From assembly GCA_905480545.1 (NCBI GenBank), contig CAJQQR010000107.1:1-43946 (forward strand): DNA of 43,946 nucleotides, in the 5' to 3' direction. Shown here in pieces: positions 1 through 8,740 of this stretch; within the stretch, counting starts at the first letter, position 1; the number at the start of each line of letters is the position of its first letter. This stretch comes from an uncultured Pirellulaceae bacterium (GTDB lineage Bacteria; Planctomycetota; Planctomycetia; Pirellulales; Pirellulaceae). The position numbers and the translations under genes were made by a program. The notes under the pieces are model-generated. The model had not been told where the DNA came from, searched no databases, and worked only from the letters and a program-made list of their open reading frames with translations.

Positions 1-464
1 CCAACGGGTTTCAAATACGCCCAATGCGTTGCTTCAACCTCAACCTGTTCGCCGATATGCTCTGGCCATTTGGCACCCGCATCAAGCCAAGATTCGATCT
101 TCTTGATATCATCAGCACCAAGCGGATCTTCATCTAGTGGCATTTGAGGCAAATCGCCTTTGCCCAAGATCCGAGCCAACAGCAATGGCAGTTTACTTTT
201 GGTCGTAGCGAGCAGGTCTCCAGAAACGCCGCCCTTTGCAAATGCCGCTTTGGCGTCAAGTCGTAACTGTCCTTCATCTAAATCGCCGTTGTGACAATCA
301 ACACAACGAGTTTGCAAAATTGGCCATATTTCTTTTTCGAAGTCGACTTCATCGGCAAATGCGTCGTGCGAAAACGGTAGCACAAGCATCATCGCCAGCA
401 TAATCGCTTGAGCCACCGCAAAACGGGAGCACGGTGCACGGTAAACCGTGGATTCGATATTCAT
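1..464 (-). CDS. PSCyt1 (planctomycete cytochrome c) domain protein, N-terminal part, cut by window edge
   Basis: Only about 154 N-terminal residues lie in the window; the gene runs off the left edge. I chose the ATG at 464-462 because a hydrophobic signal peptide follows (about residues 14-38, ending SHDAFA). A cytochrome-like motif RCVDCH places Cys54, Cys57 and His58 after the typical lead-in FEKEIWPIL. It is followed by LRLDAKAAFAKGG and, at the edge, HWAYLKPV, the usual junction between PSCyt1 and DUF1549 in planctomycetes. The full protein is therefore probably PSCyt1-DUF1549-DUF1553, a secreted family common in planctomycetes and often near sulfatases; its biochemical role is not established. 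It is divergent from the propeller gene at 605, leaving about 140 bp for promoters. The domain call is secure; the missing C-terminal domains are inferred. Confidence 0.85.
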   Translation of the reverse strand, partial: MNIESTVYRAPCSRFAVAQAIMLAMMLVLPFSHDAFADEVDFEKEIWPILQTRCVDCHNGDLDEGQLRLDAKAAFAKGGVSGDLLATTKSKLPLLLARILGKGDLPQMPLDEDPLGADDIKKIESWLDAGAKWPEHIGEQVEVEATHWAYLKPV

Positions 465-604
465 AGTTGGTGTTTTTCGAAAATAAATCCGATGATTCAT
501 AAGTTCTTTTTTGTTTTGTATTGTGATCATTGTACCTGCTACCAACGGCTTTTGATAACATGAGTCGGCTTCGAGAAAGAGTTATCAACGATCCAGCCCA
601 TTTA

Positions 605-1564
605 ATGAAACTTCGATTCATCTACGAAACTGGAATCGCCGCCGGGCTGGCGTTTGCAATCTTCTTTGCGACGCCTTTTTTTATCGATGCTGCGTCAGGA
701 CCAGATCCTAGCAGTGATAGCGAATTTGAGTTGTCGATCGTCAAGGCTCAAATCGAAAAAATCGGGCGGTTTACCGATGAGCGGATCCTTGAATGCAGTG
801 GAATTGTTCCCAGCGTGCAAAACATCGATTGCTACTGGGTTCACAATGACTCTGGTAATGCTGCAGAAATCTATCTAGTCGACAAATCCGGAAAGACCAA
901 ATTGACAGTGGTCTTGGACGGCGTGAAAAACGTCGACTTTGAAGACATCGCGATCGCTCACCCCAAGGACTCAGCCGAACCGTCTTTGGTTATTGGAGAT
1001 ATTGGAGACAATCTGACTCGTCGCAAAAACCTCTCGCTGTACATCTTGAAGGAACCGAAATTGGATTCAAGGGCGAACATTACGATTCGCCCTGATATCA
1101 CAATCGAGTTCGAATTTGAGGGCGGTGAAAGACACAATTGCGAAGGACTCGCCTATGACGCGATTGGCAATCGGCTCATCGTCGCCAATAAGCTTTCAGC
1201 GAAACAGATCCTGCAATCAAAAGAAGCCGCCTTGTTTGCTTTTGAGGCTGACTTCAAAACAAAAACGCAAAAACGGGTCGCTAAAAGAATCGGAAATATT
1301 CCCGGTCAAATGGTGACCGGCTTGGACATTTCACTCGATGGAAAGGCTCTGGTTTTGCAAAATTATCTAGCCGGTTACTATCTTCCTATTTCAGGCAACC
1401 TTGAAGAGTCCATCTCCAAAAAATCCTACACCATGTTTTCGCTACCTGTACAACGCCAAAGTGAATCGGTTTGCTTCACGCCAGATCGTAAACGGCTGAT
1501 TACGGCCAGCGAGGGAAAGAAAGTCAGTATCTATTCAATTGAAGTCCCCAAACCATCGCAATGA
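605..1564 (+). CDS. Secreted beta-propeller-like protein of unknown function
   Basis: I placed the start at ATG 605 because a signal peptide begins there (MKLRFIYETG, then a hydrophobic stretch to about residue 30). The open frame extends upstream to 530 (MYLLPTAFD) and has another ATG at 560, so the start is uncertain. The mature part has repeated strand patterns typical of WD40 or SMP-30-like propellers: WVHNDSGN, VDFEDIAI, LVIGDIGDN, NCEGLAYD, MVTGLDISLDGKALVLQNY and SESVCFTPDRKRLITASEG. The HNDSGN and GDIGDN motifs recur in secreted bacterial propeller proteins annotated only as hypothetical. No catalytic residues are evident. It is divergent from the PSCyt1 gene and convergent with the sulfatase at 1660. 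A binding or hydrolase role is possible but unproven. Confidence 0.7.
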   Translation: MKLRFIYETGIAAGLAFAIFFATPFFIDAASGPDPSSDSEFELSIVKAQIEKIGRFTDERILECSGIVPSVQNIDCYWVHNDSGNAAEIYLVDKSGKTKLTVVLDGVKNVDFEDIAIAHPKDSAEPSLVIGDIGDNLTRRKNLSLYILKEPKLDSRANITIRPDITIEFEFEGGERHNCEGLAYDAIGNRLIVANKLSAKQILQSKEAALFAFEADFKTKTQKRVAKRIGNIPGQMVTGLDISLDGKALVLQNYLAGYYLPISGNLEESISKKSYTMFSLPVQRQSESVCFTPDRKRLITASEGKKVSIYSIEVPKPSQ

Positions 1565-1659
1565 TCGAGGTTGTTTCAACCTGTAAACGACTTCTCAGGA
1601 TGAAGCACTCACCGCCAAGTTGGCAGCATTTCGATTTTCTATCCAAAATCGATACGTGG

Positions 1660-3126
1660 TTACTGTCGCTTGAAAAACTTGGCTAACTCTTGATAACCAT
1701 GGTAGGAAACGGATTCTGCACGCCAATGCTCAACCGTTTTGTCGTAAAGTTTTTGCATGCTAGTTAGGTTTTCAGACACCTCTTGGACATTGACCAAATT
1801 CGAAAGCTCAAACGGATCACGTTCGGTGTCATAAAGTTCTTCCGACCGTTTCATTTTTTCATTTACGAACGGCCAGTTAATGTACTTCCACTCTTTTGTC
1901 ACGACACTCAAACTAAACGTCTCTTTTGGCCCCCAAACATTGATCAACGGTAAAGCGTGGTGAATCGATGTCTCTGGATTCTCAAAAAGTGGCAGCAAGC
2001 TCTTCCCGTCAATGTTTTGGGGAATTTCCAATCCGGCCAGACTGAGAATTGTTGGCGCAAAGTCAACATTACCGGTCAACGAATCGCATCGAAGTCTTTC
2101 ACCAGAAGTCTTACTTCTCGGGTCCAAAACAATCAGTGGCACACGAGTTGACTCCTCGTAAGGCAAGACTTTCGAACCGTACCCATGCGCCCCATTTAGA
2201 AAACCATTATCCGAGGTGTAAATTACAATGGTTTTTTTCGCGACGCCGTTTTCCTCAATTGCTTTTCGAATCATCCCGACGGCAACATCAATTGCATAGA
2301 TTTGTTGAAAATACTTTGCGATAACCGAGTTGTAGTTCGTGCTGTATTCCCAGCTATGGAATCTCTCGAACTGCCGCCCTTGGCGACTTTGCATTGAAAA
2401 ATGCTTACCATAAGCCCGGCCAAAATTCTTTGGCTTGGCAAAGGTCACATCCTGATAGACTTTTTCAAACCGGGGATCCGGACTGACGGGTCGATGCGGA
2501 GCTTTAAAACTAATGGAAAGGCAAAACGGCGAGTCTGCGTTTTCCGCAATGAAATCAGCACCGAACGCGCCGTATGCCAACGTCGAATGTGGATACTGAG
2601 AGGCGTATTTCGTCATCGCGTCATTTTTTCGAGTTTGATAGGACGTTTGCCCCGGTCCGCCGCCCCATGCATCAAAATCAGTAACTGGCAACCTACCTTT
2701 TTGATTTGGACTCTTGGCAACTTCAAATCCGAACTTTCCCGCAAAGCCAATTTTGTAGCCGGCTTTCTTAAGAAGCACCGGATACGATTTCCGCCAATGT
2801 TCTTGTAACAGTGCCCCATGCATAAAGTTGCAACCCGTTTTGTACTCAAACATACCGGTCATGACATTTGCCCGACTGGCCATACAAATCGCGGTGGTCA
2901 CGTAGTGGTTGTCAAAGATCATCCCCTCACTCGCAAGTCGATCAAGATTCGGCGTTTGGGCCTTGGGAGTCCCGTAGCATCCCATTGAGTTTGCACACTG
3001 GTCGTCCGCCATTAAAAAAACGATGTTGGGACGATCGTCAGCAACCGAGAAATAGAAATCAAATGCCGAGAAAATCGCAACAACGACTAACACCAGGCAA
3101 GCACGGACAATAGCAGGAAAGAGCAT
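1660..3126 (-). CDS. Secreted sulfatase (type I, formylglycine-dependent)
   Basis: This is a sulfatase/alkaline phosphatase-superfamily enzyme that hydrolyses sulfate esters in the periplasm or outside the cell. I used ATG 3126, where a signal peptide starts (MLFPAIVRACLVLVVVAIF); the frame stays open to a TTG at 3174. The metal-binding NIVFLMADD is at about residues 34-42. The modification motif is CMASRANVMTG with Cys81, a CxAxR form that an anaerobic maturase or FGE would convert to formylglycine. Further family signatures are GYKIGFAGKFGF (the usual G-K-W/F block), TSDNGFLNGAHGYGSK and a late block with the ELYD..DPFEL..L pattern. Length (488 residues) is normal. The substrate is unknown. 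A DUF1501 gene lies upstream on the same strand with about 130 bp between them. Confidence 0.93.
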   Translation of the reverse strand: MLFPAIVRACLVLVVVAIFSAFDFYFSVADDRPNIVFLMADDQCANSMGCYGTPKAQTPNLDRLASEGMIFDNHYVTTAICMASRANVMTGMFEYKTGCNFMHGALLQEHWRKSYPVLLKKAGYKIGFAGKFGFEVAKSPNQKGRLPVTDFDAWGGGPGQTSYQTRKNDAMTKYASQYPHSTLAYGAFGADFIAENADSPFCLSISFKAPHRPVSPDPRFEKVYQDVTFAKPKNFGRAYGKHFSMQSRQGRQFERFHSWEYSTNYNSVIAKYFQQIYAIDVAVGMIRKAIEENGVAKKTIVIYTSDNGFLNGAHGYGSKVLPYEESTRVPLIVLDPRSKTSGERLRCDSLTGNVDFAPTILSLAGLEIPQNIDGKSLLPLFENPETSIHHALPLINVWGPKETFSLSVVTKEWKYINWPFVNEKMKRSEELYDTERDPFELSNLVNVQEVSENLTSMQKLYDKTVEHWRAESVSYHGYQELAKFFKRQ

Positions 3127-3256
3127 GGTTTGGGTCAGAAATTCGCGATCATAGTTTTTCAAAATACGTCGCAATTATCATAACACAAACAGAGTCATGC
3201 TGTTCAAAACGCAGCGTTCGATCAGCCAATCCTGAAGACCGAGACTCGATCGCAAG

Positions 3257-4585
3257 CTAGACCAATAATTCCTTGATGACCTGGCCTTTACTGATGATCA
3301 TTGGACGGCCAACAGGCGTATCAAGCTCTTGTTGAAAATCGATACCTAACGCATTCAATACGGTAGCGTGGATGTCCTCGACTTTCCTCACATTTTTTAA
3401 ATCCTGCTCGCGATTTTTAGGGTCAAGTTTCGGCGTTGGAGATGTTTCGCCAACAACGCGGCCACCGGCAATTCCACCACCGGCCAGTGCCATGCTGAAT
3501 CCATGAGGCCAATGATCCCGTCCACCGGCTGGATTCATTTCCGGGGTACGCCCAAATTCGCTTCCGCAAAGCACAATCGTATCCTCAAATAAATCTTGCA
3601 TCTTCAAGTTACGAACTAATGCTGCAAAGGCGGGATCAAGGATCTCGATTCGCCCAGCTTGAAGCGCATGATTGTTGACGTGGCTATCCCAACCAGATAA
3701 CGTCACCTCGACACACCGAACGCCCGATTGAATCAAACGCAGTGCGGTAAGACAGCCACGTCCAAACGGTGTGTCACCAAATTCTCTTTGTATACCGACC
3801 GGGACCTCGCTGATATCAAATGCTTTCAACTGATCTGAGGACATCATCCGGAGCGCGGCTTGAGTGTTTGGATCACCGAATTTAAACTTTTTTTCTTTTG
3901 GCTGTTTGAATGGATCATTCTGCTCCAAGAATTCAAGAGCATTCAACCTTCGGTCAAATCGATCTTGCTTGACTCGTTTTTGCAAATCGGGCAGCGGGTT
4001 TTTGGGATCGTACATTTTGAACGCATCATATTGATCGCCAAGGTAACCACCACGCCCAGCGCCCCTGTCCGCCAAAATCGACACATGTCGAGGAATGTCG
4101 ATTTTACCCTTGTCCACATTTTCGAGCTGATGGCATACCACGCTTCCAATCGACGGATGGACCAACGTCGGATCAGGACGAAATCCGGTCTTGATATTGT
4201 AGACTGCTCGTTCGTGATCCCCTTCTTTGCTGGTGAGCGAACGAACAAGAGAAATGTCGTTCATCAAATCGGCCGTTTGCTCTAAGCCTTCGCCCAGCTG
4301 AAGTCCCTTGACAGCGGTCGGTCGCGCTTTAGACTCTGCCGCAATATCGGTTCCAGGGTGTGGATCAAACGTTTCCAGTTGACTTGCCGCGCCGTTCAAC
4401 CAAAGAATGATCACCGATTTAGCGGTTGGTTTGCGCTGGTTTCTTTCCGCGTCAATCGCAAGAGCTTGAGAAATTGGAGTAAGCCAACTCAGGCCCCCCA
4501 GCCCAGCCATTTTTAAAAGCGTCCGACGATTTTGATGATCGGCTGTTCCGCAGGATGGGTCATTTAAAATAGAGTTGTTACACAT
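3257..4585 (-). CDS. DUF1501 family protein, Tat-exported
   Basis: I chose ATG 4585 because a purine-rich AGAGAG ribosome site lies about 8 nt upstream; the frame is open further up to a TTG at 4648. A Tat-type signal is visible as RRTLLKMAGLGGLSW about 20 residues in. The body matches DUF1501, which has an alkaline-phosphatase-like fold: IILWLNGAASQLETFDPHPG, RSLTSKEGDHERAVYNIKTG, HPSIGSVV, GVRCVEVTLSGWDSHVNN, CGSEFGRTPEMN and GRDHWPHGFSMALAGGG. It ends with the usual DIHATVLNALGID block. It follows the DUF1549/DUF1553 gene by about 80 bp on the same strand, the standard planctomycete pairing, so the two are probably one operon. The function is not established; a role in periplasmic polysaccharide handling is commonly proposed. 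Confidence 0.93.
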   Translation of the reverse strand: MCNNSILNDPSCGTADHQNRRTLLKMAGLGGLSWLTPISQALAIDAERNQRKPTAKSVIILWLNGAASQLETFDPHPGTDIAAESKARPTAVKGLQLGEGLEQTADLMNDISLVRSLTSKEGDHERAVYNIKTGFRPDPTLVHPSIGSVVCHQLENVDKGKIDIPRHVSILADRGAGRGGYLGDQYDAFKMYDPKNPLPDLQKRVKQDRFDRRLNALEFLEQNDPFKQPKEKKFKFGDPNTQAALRMMSSDQLKAFDISEVPVGIQREFGDTPFGRGCLTALRLIQSGVRCVEVTLSGWDSHVNNHALQAGRIEILDPAFAALVRNLKMQDLFEDTIVLCGSEFGRTPEMNPAGGRDHWPHGFSMALAGGGIAGGRVVGETSPTPKLDPKNREQDLKNVRKVEDIHATVLNALGIDFQQELDTPVGRPMIISKGQVIKELLV

Positions 4586-4666
4586 AGATCTATCTCTCTG
4601 ATTGGAGTTGCAACAAATGATTGCACCAATCCGAATGATTCTGTGCAAATTGTTCGACGTCCCGGC

Positions 4667-6352
4667 TTAATGATTTTTTTGAAATTCTTCCTTGTTGAAT
4701 AACGTCCACATGACGTCTTCGACAATACTTTTGCGATCAAACCCTGAATGCTCGTCGTCCATTTGTTCCCCACTGTGCGAGGCGGTTTCCGAAAACAAGC
4801 TTCCCAGAAAATCAGCCTCCACGTCTGTCGGCCGTCTCGTAAGTATGGTTAAAAAGATCATCTCGATCGCGAGTTGATCATCTTGGGCGAACGCATTGAT
4901 TTGTGAAGCCGCGTTCAATAGCAAGTCGTTGGCAGTCGTACGCTCACCAACTACCTTTCCGTTCATCATGATATTCTTTTGCTGAATCGTGCCGCCACGA
5001 GTCCGGAATTCATCCTCACCAGAATCACCATATCGCGTAATGAATTCGTTGATGTCACCAAACTTGATCAATTTCTGAAAGACATTCGAATCATCATCGA
5101 TTGTCGACAGCGATGATGCCTGAACAACCGCGCCAACGACTTGCTCTGGTCGCAACAATGTCTTAGGAAAGACAGCAAAACTAGATTCATGCTGATCGGT
5201 GAATTCAAATTCGGCGACCGGAGCCATGCGAAAGGCTTTTGTTTGAGCGATGATTCGAATCAATCGACGAAGGTCATAACCATTTTGAATAAAGTCATCC
5301 GCGAGCAAATCCATGCCGGGCGGACGTTCGCCAAAAAGGGGGATGTCGTCAATGGGATCGACCAACGATTTTCCAAACATCATCGCCCAAACGCGGTTGA
5401 CGATTGCACGGGAAAATGCCTTGTTTTGCGGGTTGGTCATCCACGTCGCCAACCGTTCTCGACGTGTTCCGACCTCCGGTAACAGCTCTTGCTGAAAAGG
5501 AACTTTAAACGGAACTTTTTCTTCCGAGACTTCATCCAAAAATGTAAACTTGTAGTCGTTCTCCTCACGAGTCTCCTGAAGCCCAGCAGCCGTCTGCCGT
5601 ACCGATGTAAAACCGGCGGCAAGTTGATGAAAATCCGCTTGGGTCCCAGTGCGAATGGCATCGGGCGTCCCCAACTCCATGGTTCCCAATGCATCGTCGT
5701 GGCATTGCAAACAATCGATTCGCAAACCAAGAAATGCCCGAGTTGTTCTTGCCGCAAGTCGAATCGGATCAGGTTGTCCTTTGGTGTCATCACTCACCGT
5801 CACCGTGTAGTAATTCACAGAAGGCGTATCGGTCCAAAGTCCGCTGTCTGAGATGATGTGCCGAGCCAATTGATCGTAGGGGCGATTTTCTTTTAACTGA
5901 TCACTCAACCAACTCACAAATCTCCGGCGGCGATACAAAATAAAAGGCCCATTTTCGGTTCCAACAAAAGCACGCGCGAGTCGCTCAGCCGCATAATCGT
6001 GAAACCGATCATCACTTAGCAAATAATTTACCCACCAGTCGATCTGATCATCGGTCGAAATCTTTTCGAATTTCCGAATCTCTTCCAATGATGGAATCGT
6101 GCCCGTCAGCCCCAGGGATAAGCGACGAGCGACTTGCAGCGGTTCCGCAAAATGAGCGGATTGAATTCCTCTTTCCCTCCAATTGGAATCAAACGCGTTG
6201 TCAATTCTGACGGCAACCGCACGAAGACTTTCAACATCCGTCGAATTATCGAAATCGTTGGCGACTTTTTCCGGATTTGGAATGACCTTGGTGGCCAAAT
6301 ACGCCGTCCCTAGCAAGACAACGGCTGCGAATAATACGTTTTTTGCAAACAT
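4667..6352 (-). CDS. DUF1549/DUF1553 domain protein without an N-terminal PSCyt1
   Basis: The ATG at 6352 opens a short hydrophobic anchor or signal (FAKNVLFAAVVLLGTAYLA). DUF1549 follows (about residues 50-260), with ARRLSLGLTGTIPSLEEI, the WVNYLLSDDRFHDYAAERLAR type block and CLQCHDD (Cys214, Cys217, His218). DUF1553 follows (about 290-550), with RRERLATWMTNPQNKAFSRA, IVNRVWAMMFGKSLVDPIDD and a final MWTLFNKEEFQKNH. The family's usual N-terminal PSCyt1 cytochrome domain is absent, unlike the protein at the left edge; the internal CxxCH is kept. It is first in a probable two-gene operon with the DUF1501 gene downstream. The family is secreted and planctomycete-rich; its reaction is unknown. 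Confidence 0.92.
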   Translation of the reverse strand: MFAKNVLFAAVVLLGTAYLATKVIPNPEKVANDFDNSTDVESLRAVAVRIDNAFDSNWRERGIQSAHFAEPLQVARRLSLGLTGTIPSLEEIRKFEKISTDDQIDWWVNYLLSDDRFHDYAAERLARAFVGTENGPFILYRRRRFVSWLSDQLKENRPYDQLARHIISDSGLWTDTPSVNYYTVTVSDDTKGQPDPIRLAARTTRAFLGLRIDCLQCHDDALGTMELGTPDAIRTGTQADFHQLAAGFTSVRQTAAGLQETREENDYKFTFLDEVSEEKVPFKVPFQQELLPEVGTRRERLATWMTNPQNKAFSRAIVNRVWAMMFGKSLVDPIDDIPLFGERPPGMDLLADDFIQNGYDLRRLIRIIAQTKAFRMAPVAEFEFTDQHESSFAVFPKTLLRPEQVVGAVVQASSLSTIDDDSNVFQKLIKFGDINEFITRYGDSGEDEFRTRGGTIQQKNIMMNGKVVGERTTANDLLLNAASQINAFAQDDQLAIEMIFLTILTRRPTDVEADFLGSLFSETASHSGEQMDDEHSGFDRKSIVEDVMWTLFNKEEFQKNH

Positions 6353-6506
6353 TTATTTGTTGTTTCGGAAAAGCGTCGGATTAATCAGCCATGACTAAGC
6401 AGCTTGCTCAAGACTGAAAAAAGCCGTTATATCACGGTATTGAGTCAACCCACCTCGTCAATCTTAGTTTACAACATTACCAGAGATTCGTTACAGCAAC
6501 CGATGA
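6353..6506. other. Divergent intergenic region
   Basis: This lies between the DUF1549/DUF1553 gene (leftward) and the secreted protein at 6710 (rightward), and should hold both promoters. I see no convincing coding frame before the small ORF at 6507, and no clear operator. A short inverted pair, CCG-TTATATCA-CGG, occurs near 6424. Confidence 0.4.
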
Positions 6507-6665
6507 ATGCACCCAATTGTCAAACCAATGGTGAGCCGTGCTCAACAAGAGTTTGCCGAGAAAACGGGAATGAGCAGCTCCAATGTCGAATTGCGTCTGA
6601 AAACGACAGTCGCTCGAAATTCACTTTCCCTGCATAATAAATACCGATTAAGATGTTTGATATGA
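6507..6665 (+). CDS. Possible small ORF (52 aa) with a helix-turn-helix-like segment; may be a gene remnant
   Basis: This frame runs from ATG 6507 (in-frame stop at 6504) to TGA 6663-6665. Its centre reads AQQEFAEKTGMSSSNVELRL, which fits the helix-turn-helix pattern E-x-A-x(3)-G-x-S-x(3)-V-x(3)-L seen in sigma-70 region 4 and LuxR-type proteins. No promoter-recognition partner domain lies upstream in any frame that I could follow, so it could be a decayed sigma-factor tail, a genuine mini-protein or chance. No ribosome site is obvious. It ends inside the 5' region of the next gene's open frame (6653), before the start I prefer for that gene (6710). Confidence 0.25.
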   Translation: MHPIVKPMVSRAQQEFAEKTGMSSSNVELRLKTTVARNSLSLHNKYRLRCLI

Positions 6666-6709
6666 ATGGAAAGAAGCACTCCGTACAAAACATGGTTCAA
6701 AACGAAAAA

Positions 6710-8650
6710 ATGGCCCGCCGACTGATGCTGAATATTTTCGCATTTGTGCTCATCACGCAATTGTTAACCACACAGATACGATCCGCTCAAGATGAAGCTC
6801 GTGAAAAACCAAGTGCCATTCAAAAGATTCGTCGAATTGACTTCCGAGATGGTTCGTCGATTGAAGCCGTTTTTCCGAATGCAGAAATAAAGTGGAACAA
6901 CATCTCTAAAGACGGTGAGATCACCGAACGGTCTGTTTCGATCGCGAAAGTTAGATCCATCTCACTCGTAGCAGAACCGTCGACGTCCCGCGTTTCGAAG
7001 ATCCGCAACTTGTTGTCACAGCTTGGGTCGGATAATTACCATCAGCGAATCGGAGCCCAAATTGCGCTTGCTCAAACGGGGAAGGAATTCGAACAAATAA
7101 TCAAACAATACCAACCCGAAGATGAAGAGACACGATGGCGGATCGAAAAAGTAAAAATGATTTTGGCAAATGCGGACGGACCGGATAGTGGTGCAAGCAC
7201 ATTTGACATCATGCAGGTGGAGGGTGACCCAAAAAATTGGGATGGCGAACTTCAACCACTTGACTTCGAAGTTCTATACGGAGATGTCAAAATCAAAATC
7301 GATCGAAAAAATGTCGCGGCCATTTCAACGAATCCGATCAAAAACGACTACGTCCTCGAGAATAGTAATGGAGGCGGCAACCGTGAGCAAGGATACCCAG
7401 ACGCCAACGGCAAAATGCCGCTGGGTATGGAGTTTGAGAACTTTGAAAAACTACCGGACGGTCAATCGAATCGAGCGAACATCGACGTATCTTCGTTGTT
7501 TTCAGGCAAAGGGCTTCTCTTTGAATCATCCTTTGAAGACTCCTATGTTGGAATCCAAGCCTATGCGTTTTCTGATGGCAAAGGAGGCGAGTATTCAATC
7601 GCGAATGTTGAGCCCACCTATGAGGGCGAAATCACAATCAAGTTTTGCGTTCCCGGCAATCCTTTATTCGCCGCGGGAACAAAATATGTTGGGTTCAATG
7701 TATCCCATGTAAACTCAAATGGCACGCTCTTCGAGGCTTTCACCGCACAAGGCAAATTAATTACACGATTTGCGACCGATGATACCGGAACTGATTACCT
7801 TGGCTTCCGGAGTGAAGTCCCCATCGCAAAGGTTGTCGTTCGCCCCAACCCAGAGGCGGACGATCCGGACTACGCGATTGATGATCTTTTTTTTGAAACT
7901 CCGGTAGCGTTATTAGAAGCAGGTCACCCGAGCTTTTTTAGTATCGTCACCAAAAAAGGTGAACGCCTTCAAGCGAAGCAAATCGGAATCAATGAGACTT
8001 CCGTTGTATTGAAAGATGTTTCATTTGGTGCCGATGAAATTAACATCCCGATCGATGACGTTTGGGTGGCAATTCCACCACGCAGTGCGCAAAAGATTTT
8101 TTTAAAACCAAAAGCAGAAGCAATGGTGTATGGATTGCTTTCGGATGGGACGATCGCGTTACTAAATGTTAAAACGAAAACACTTGCCCGATTTAGTGAT
8201 ATCAGAATTAACGACGACGAATTGGTCGCCATTTGGGGTTTGAACAAGCAATTGGCGATCGCTCCAGAAGCAGAACTACCGATGGGTGCATACAAAGTCT
8301 ACGCGAACGACAGGTTCTTTGATTTGGTAAATGCAAAGCTTGGTGACAAGTGGATTGAATCGCCATCTATCGAGGAATTGTGGAGCAAGAAAACGGAAGA
8401 AAACGGCAATGGCGTGGATCTGGCAAACTCGACTTATCAAAATTCACCGTGTGTCTACTTCCAAGTTCCCGCACCGATCATTGGTGATTTAGGTGTTCTC
8501 TACACGTTTGACGGCGAGCGGTATTTCATCGGAGAAAAAGCCGGTTACTCCGTTGAAGTAGGCCAAACAGGCGTCAAGTTAACCGGAAAATCAAAATCGA
8601 TTGAGCTGAAATGGGATCAGGTCCAATCCTTGCGGTTCCCACAAAAATGA
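6710..8650 (+). CDS. Secreted multidomain protein of unknown function with a predicted beta-sandwich domain
   Basis: I prefer ATG 6710 because it begins a normal signal peptide (MARRLMLNIFAFVLITQLLT, cleaved near RSAQD). The frame also has ATGs at 6653, 6662 and 6692. After an N-terminal strand region (IDFRDGSSIEAVFPNAEIKW) comes a short helical HEAT-like pair (LLSQLGSDNYHQRIGAQIAL, then ETRWRIEKVKMIL). The middle (about residues 240-400) resembles the beta-sandwich found in PEP-CTERM-type proteins: GMEFENFEKLPDG, then YVGFNVSH, then VVVRPNPEADDPDYAIDDLFFETP. The C-terminal third is rich in short beta blocks (IPIDDVWVAIPP, ELKWDQVQSLRFP). I do not recognise an enzyme. A surface or matrix-binding role is inference. 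A hairpin follows the stop. Confidence 0.75.
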   Translation: MARRLMLNIFAFVLITQLLTTQIRSAQDEAREKPSAIQKIRRIDFRDGSSIEAVFPNAEIKWNNISKDGEITERSVSIAKVRSISLVAEPSTSRVSKIRNLLSQLGSDNYHQRIGAQIALAQTGKEFEQIIKQYQPEDEETRWRIEKVKMILANADGPDSGASTFDIMQVEGDPKNWDGELQPLDFEVLYGDVKIKIDRKNVAAISTNPIKNDYVLENSNGGGNREQGYPDANGKMPLGMEFENFEKLPDGQSNRANIDVSSLFSGKGLLFESSFEDSYVGIQAYAFSDGKGGEYSIANVEPTYEGEITIKFCVPGNPLFAAGTKYVGFNVSHVNSNGTLFEAFTAQGKLITRFATDDTGTDYLGFRSEVPIAKVVVRPNPEADDPDYAIDDLFFETPVALLEAGHPSFFSIVTKKGERLQAKQIGINETSVVLKDVSFGADEINIPIDDVWVAIPPRSAQKIFLKPKAEAMVYGLLSDGTIALLNVKTKTLARFSDIRINDDELVAIWGLNKQLAIAPEAELPMGAYKVYANDRFFDLVNAKLGDKWIESPSIEELWSKKTEENGNGVDLANSTYQNSPCVYFQVPAPIIGDLGVLYTFDGERYFIGEKAGYSVEVGQTGVKLTGKSKSIELKWDQVQSLRFPQK

Positions 8651-8676
8651 TAGAATTGAAAATAAGTCATTGAAGT

Positions 8677-8715
8677 AGCCAATTGTAAAACAATTGGCTG
8701 TGCAGGCTTTTTTCA
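8677..8715 (+). terminator. Probable intrinsic terminator after the 6710 gene
   Basis: A perfect inverted repeat AGCCAATTGT / ACAATTGGCT (8677-8686 and 8690-8699) has a 3-nt AAA loop. It sits 27 nt after the stop at 8650. A T-run (8708-8713) follows about 8 nt after the stem, with more T-rich sequence to 8727. The gap between stem and T-run is larger than in a textbook terminator, so termination strength is uncertain. Confidence 0.55.
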
Positions 8716-8740
8716 TTTTGTTTTTTGATTGAGGAATCCA

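Noticed and set aside
349-621. Minus-strand frame of 90 codons over the left divergent region
   Set aside because: It overlaps the true PSCyt1 gene in another frame; its composition is not protein-like and no family is recognised.
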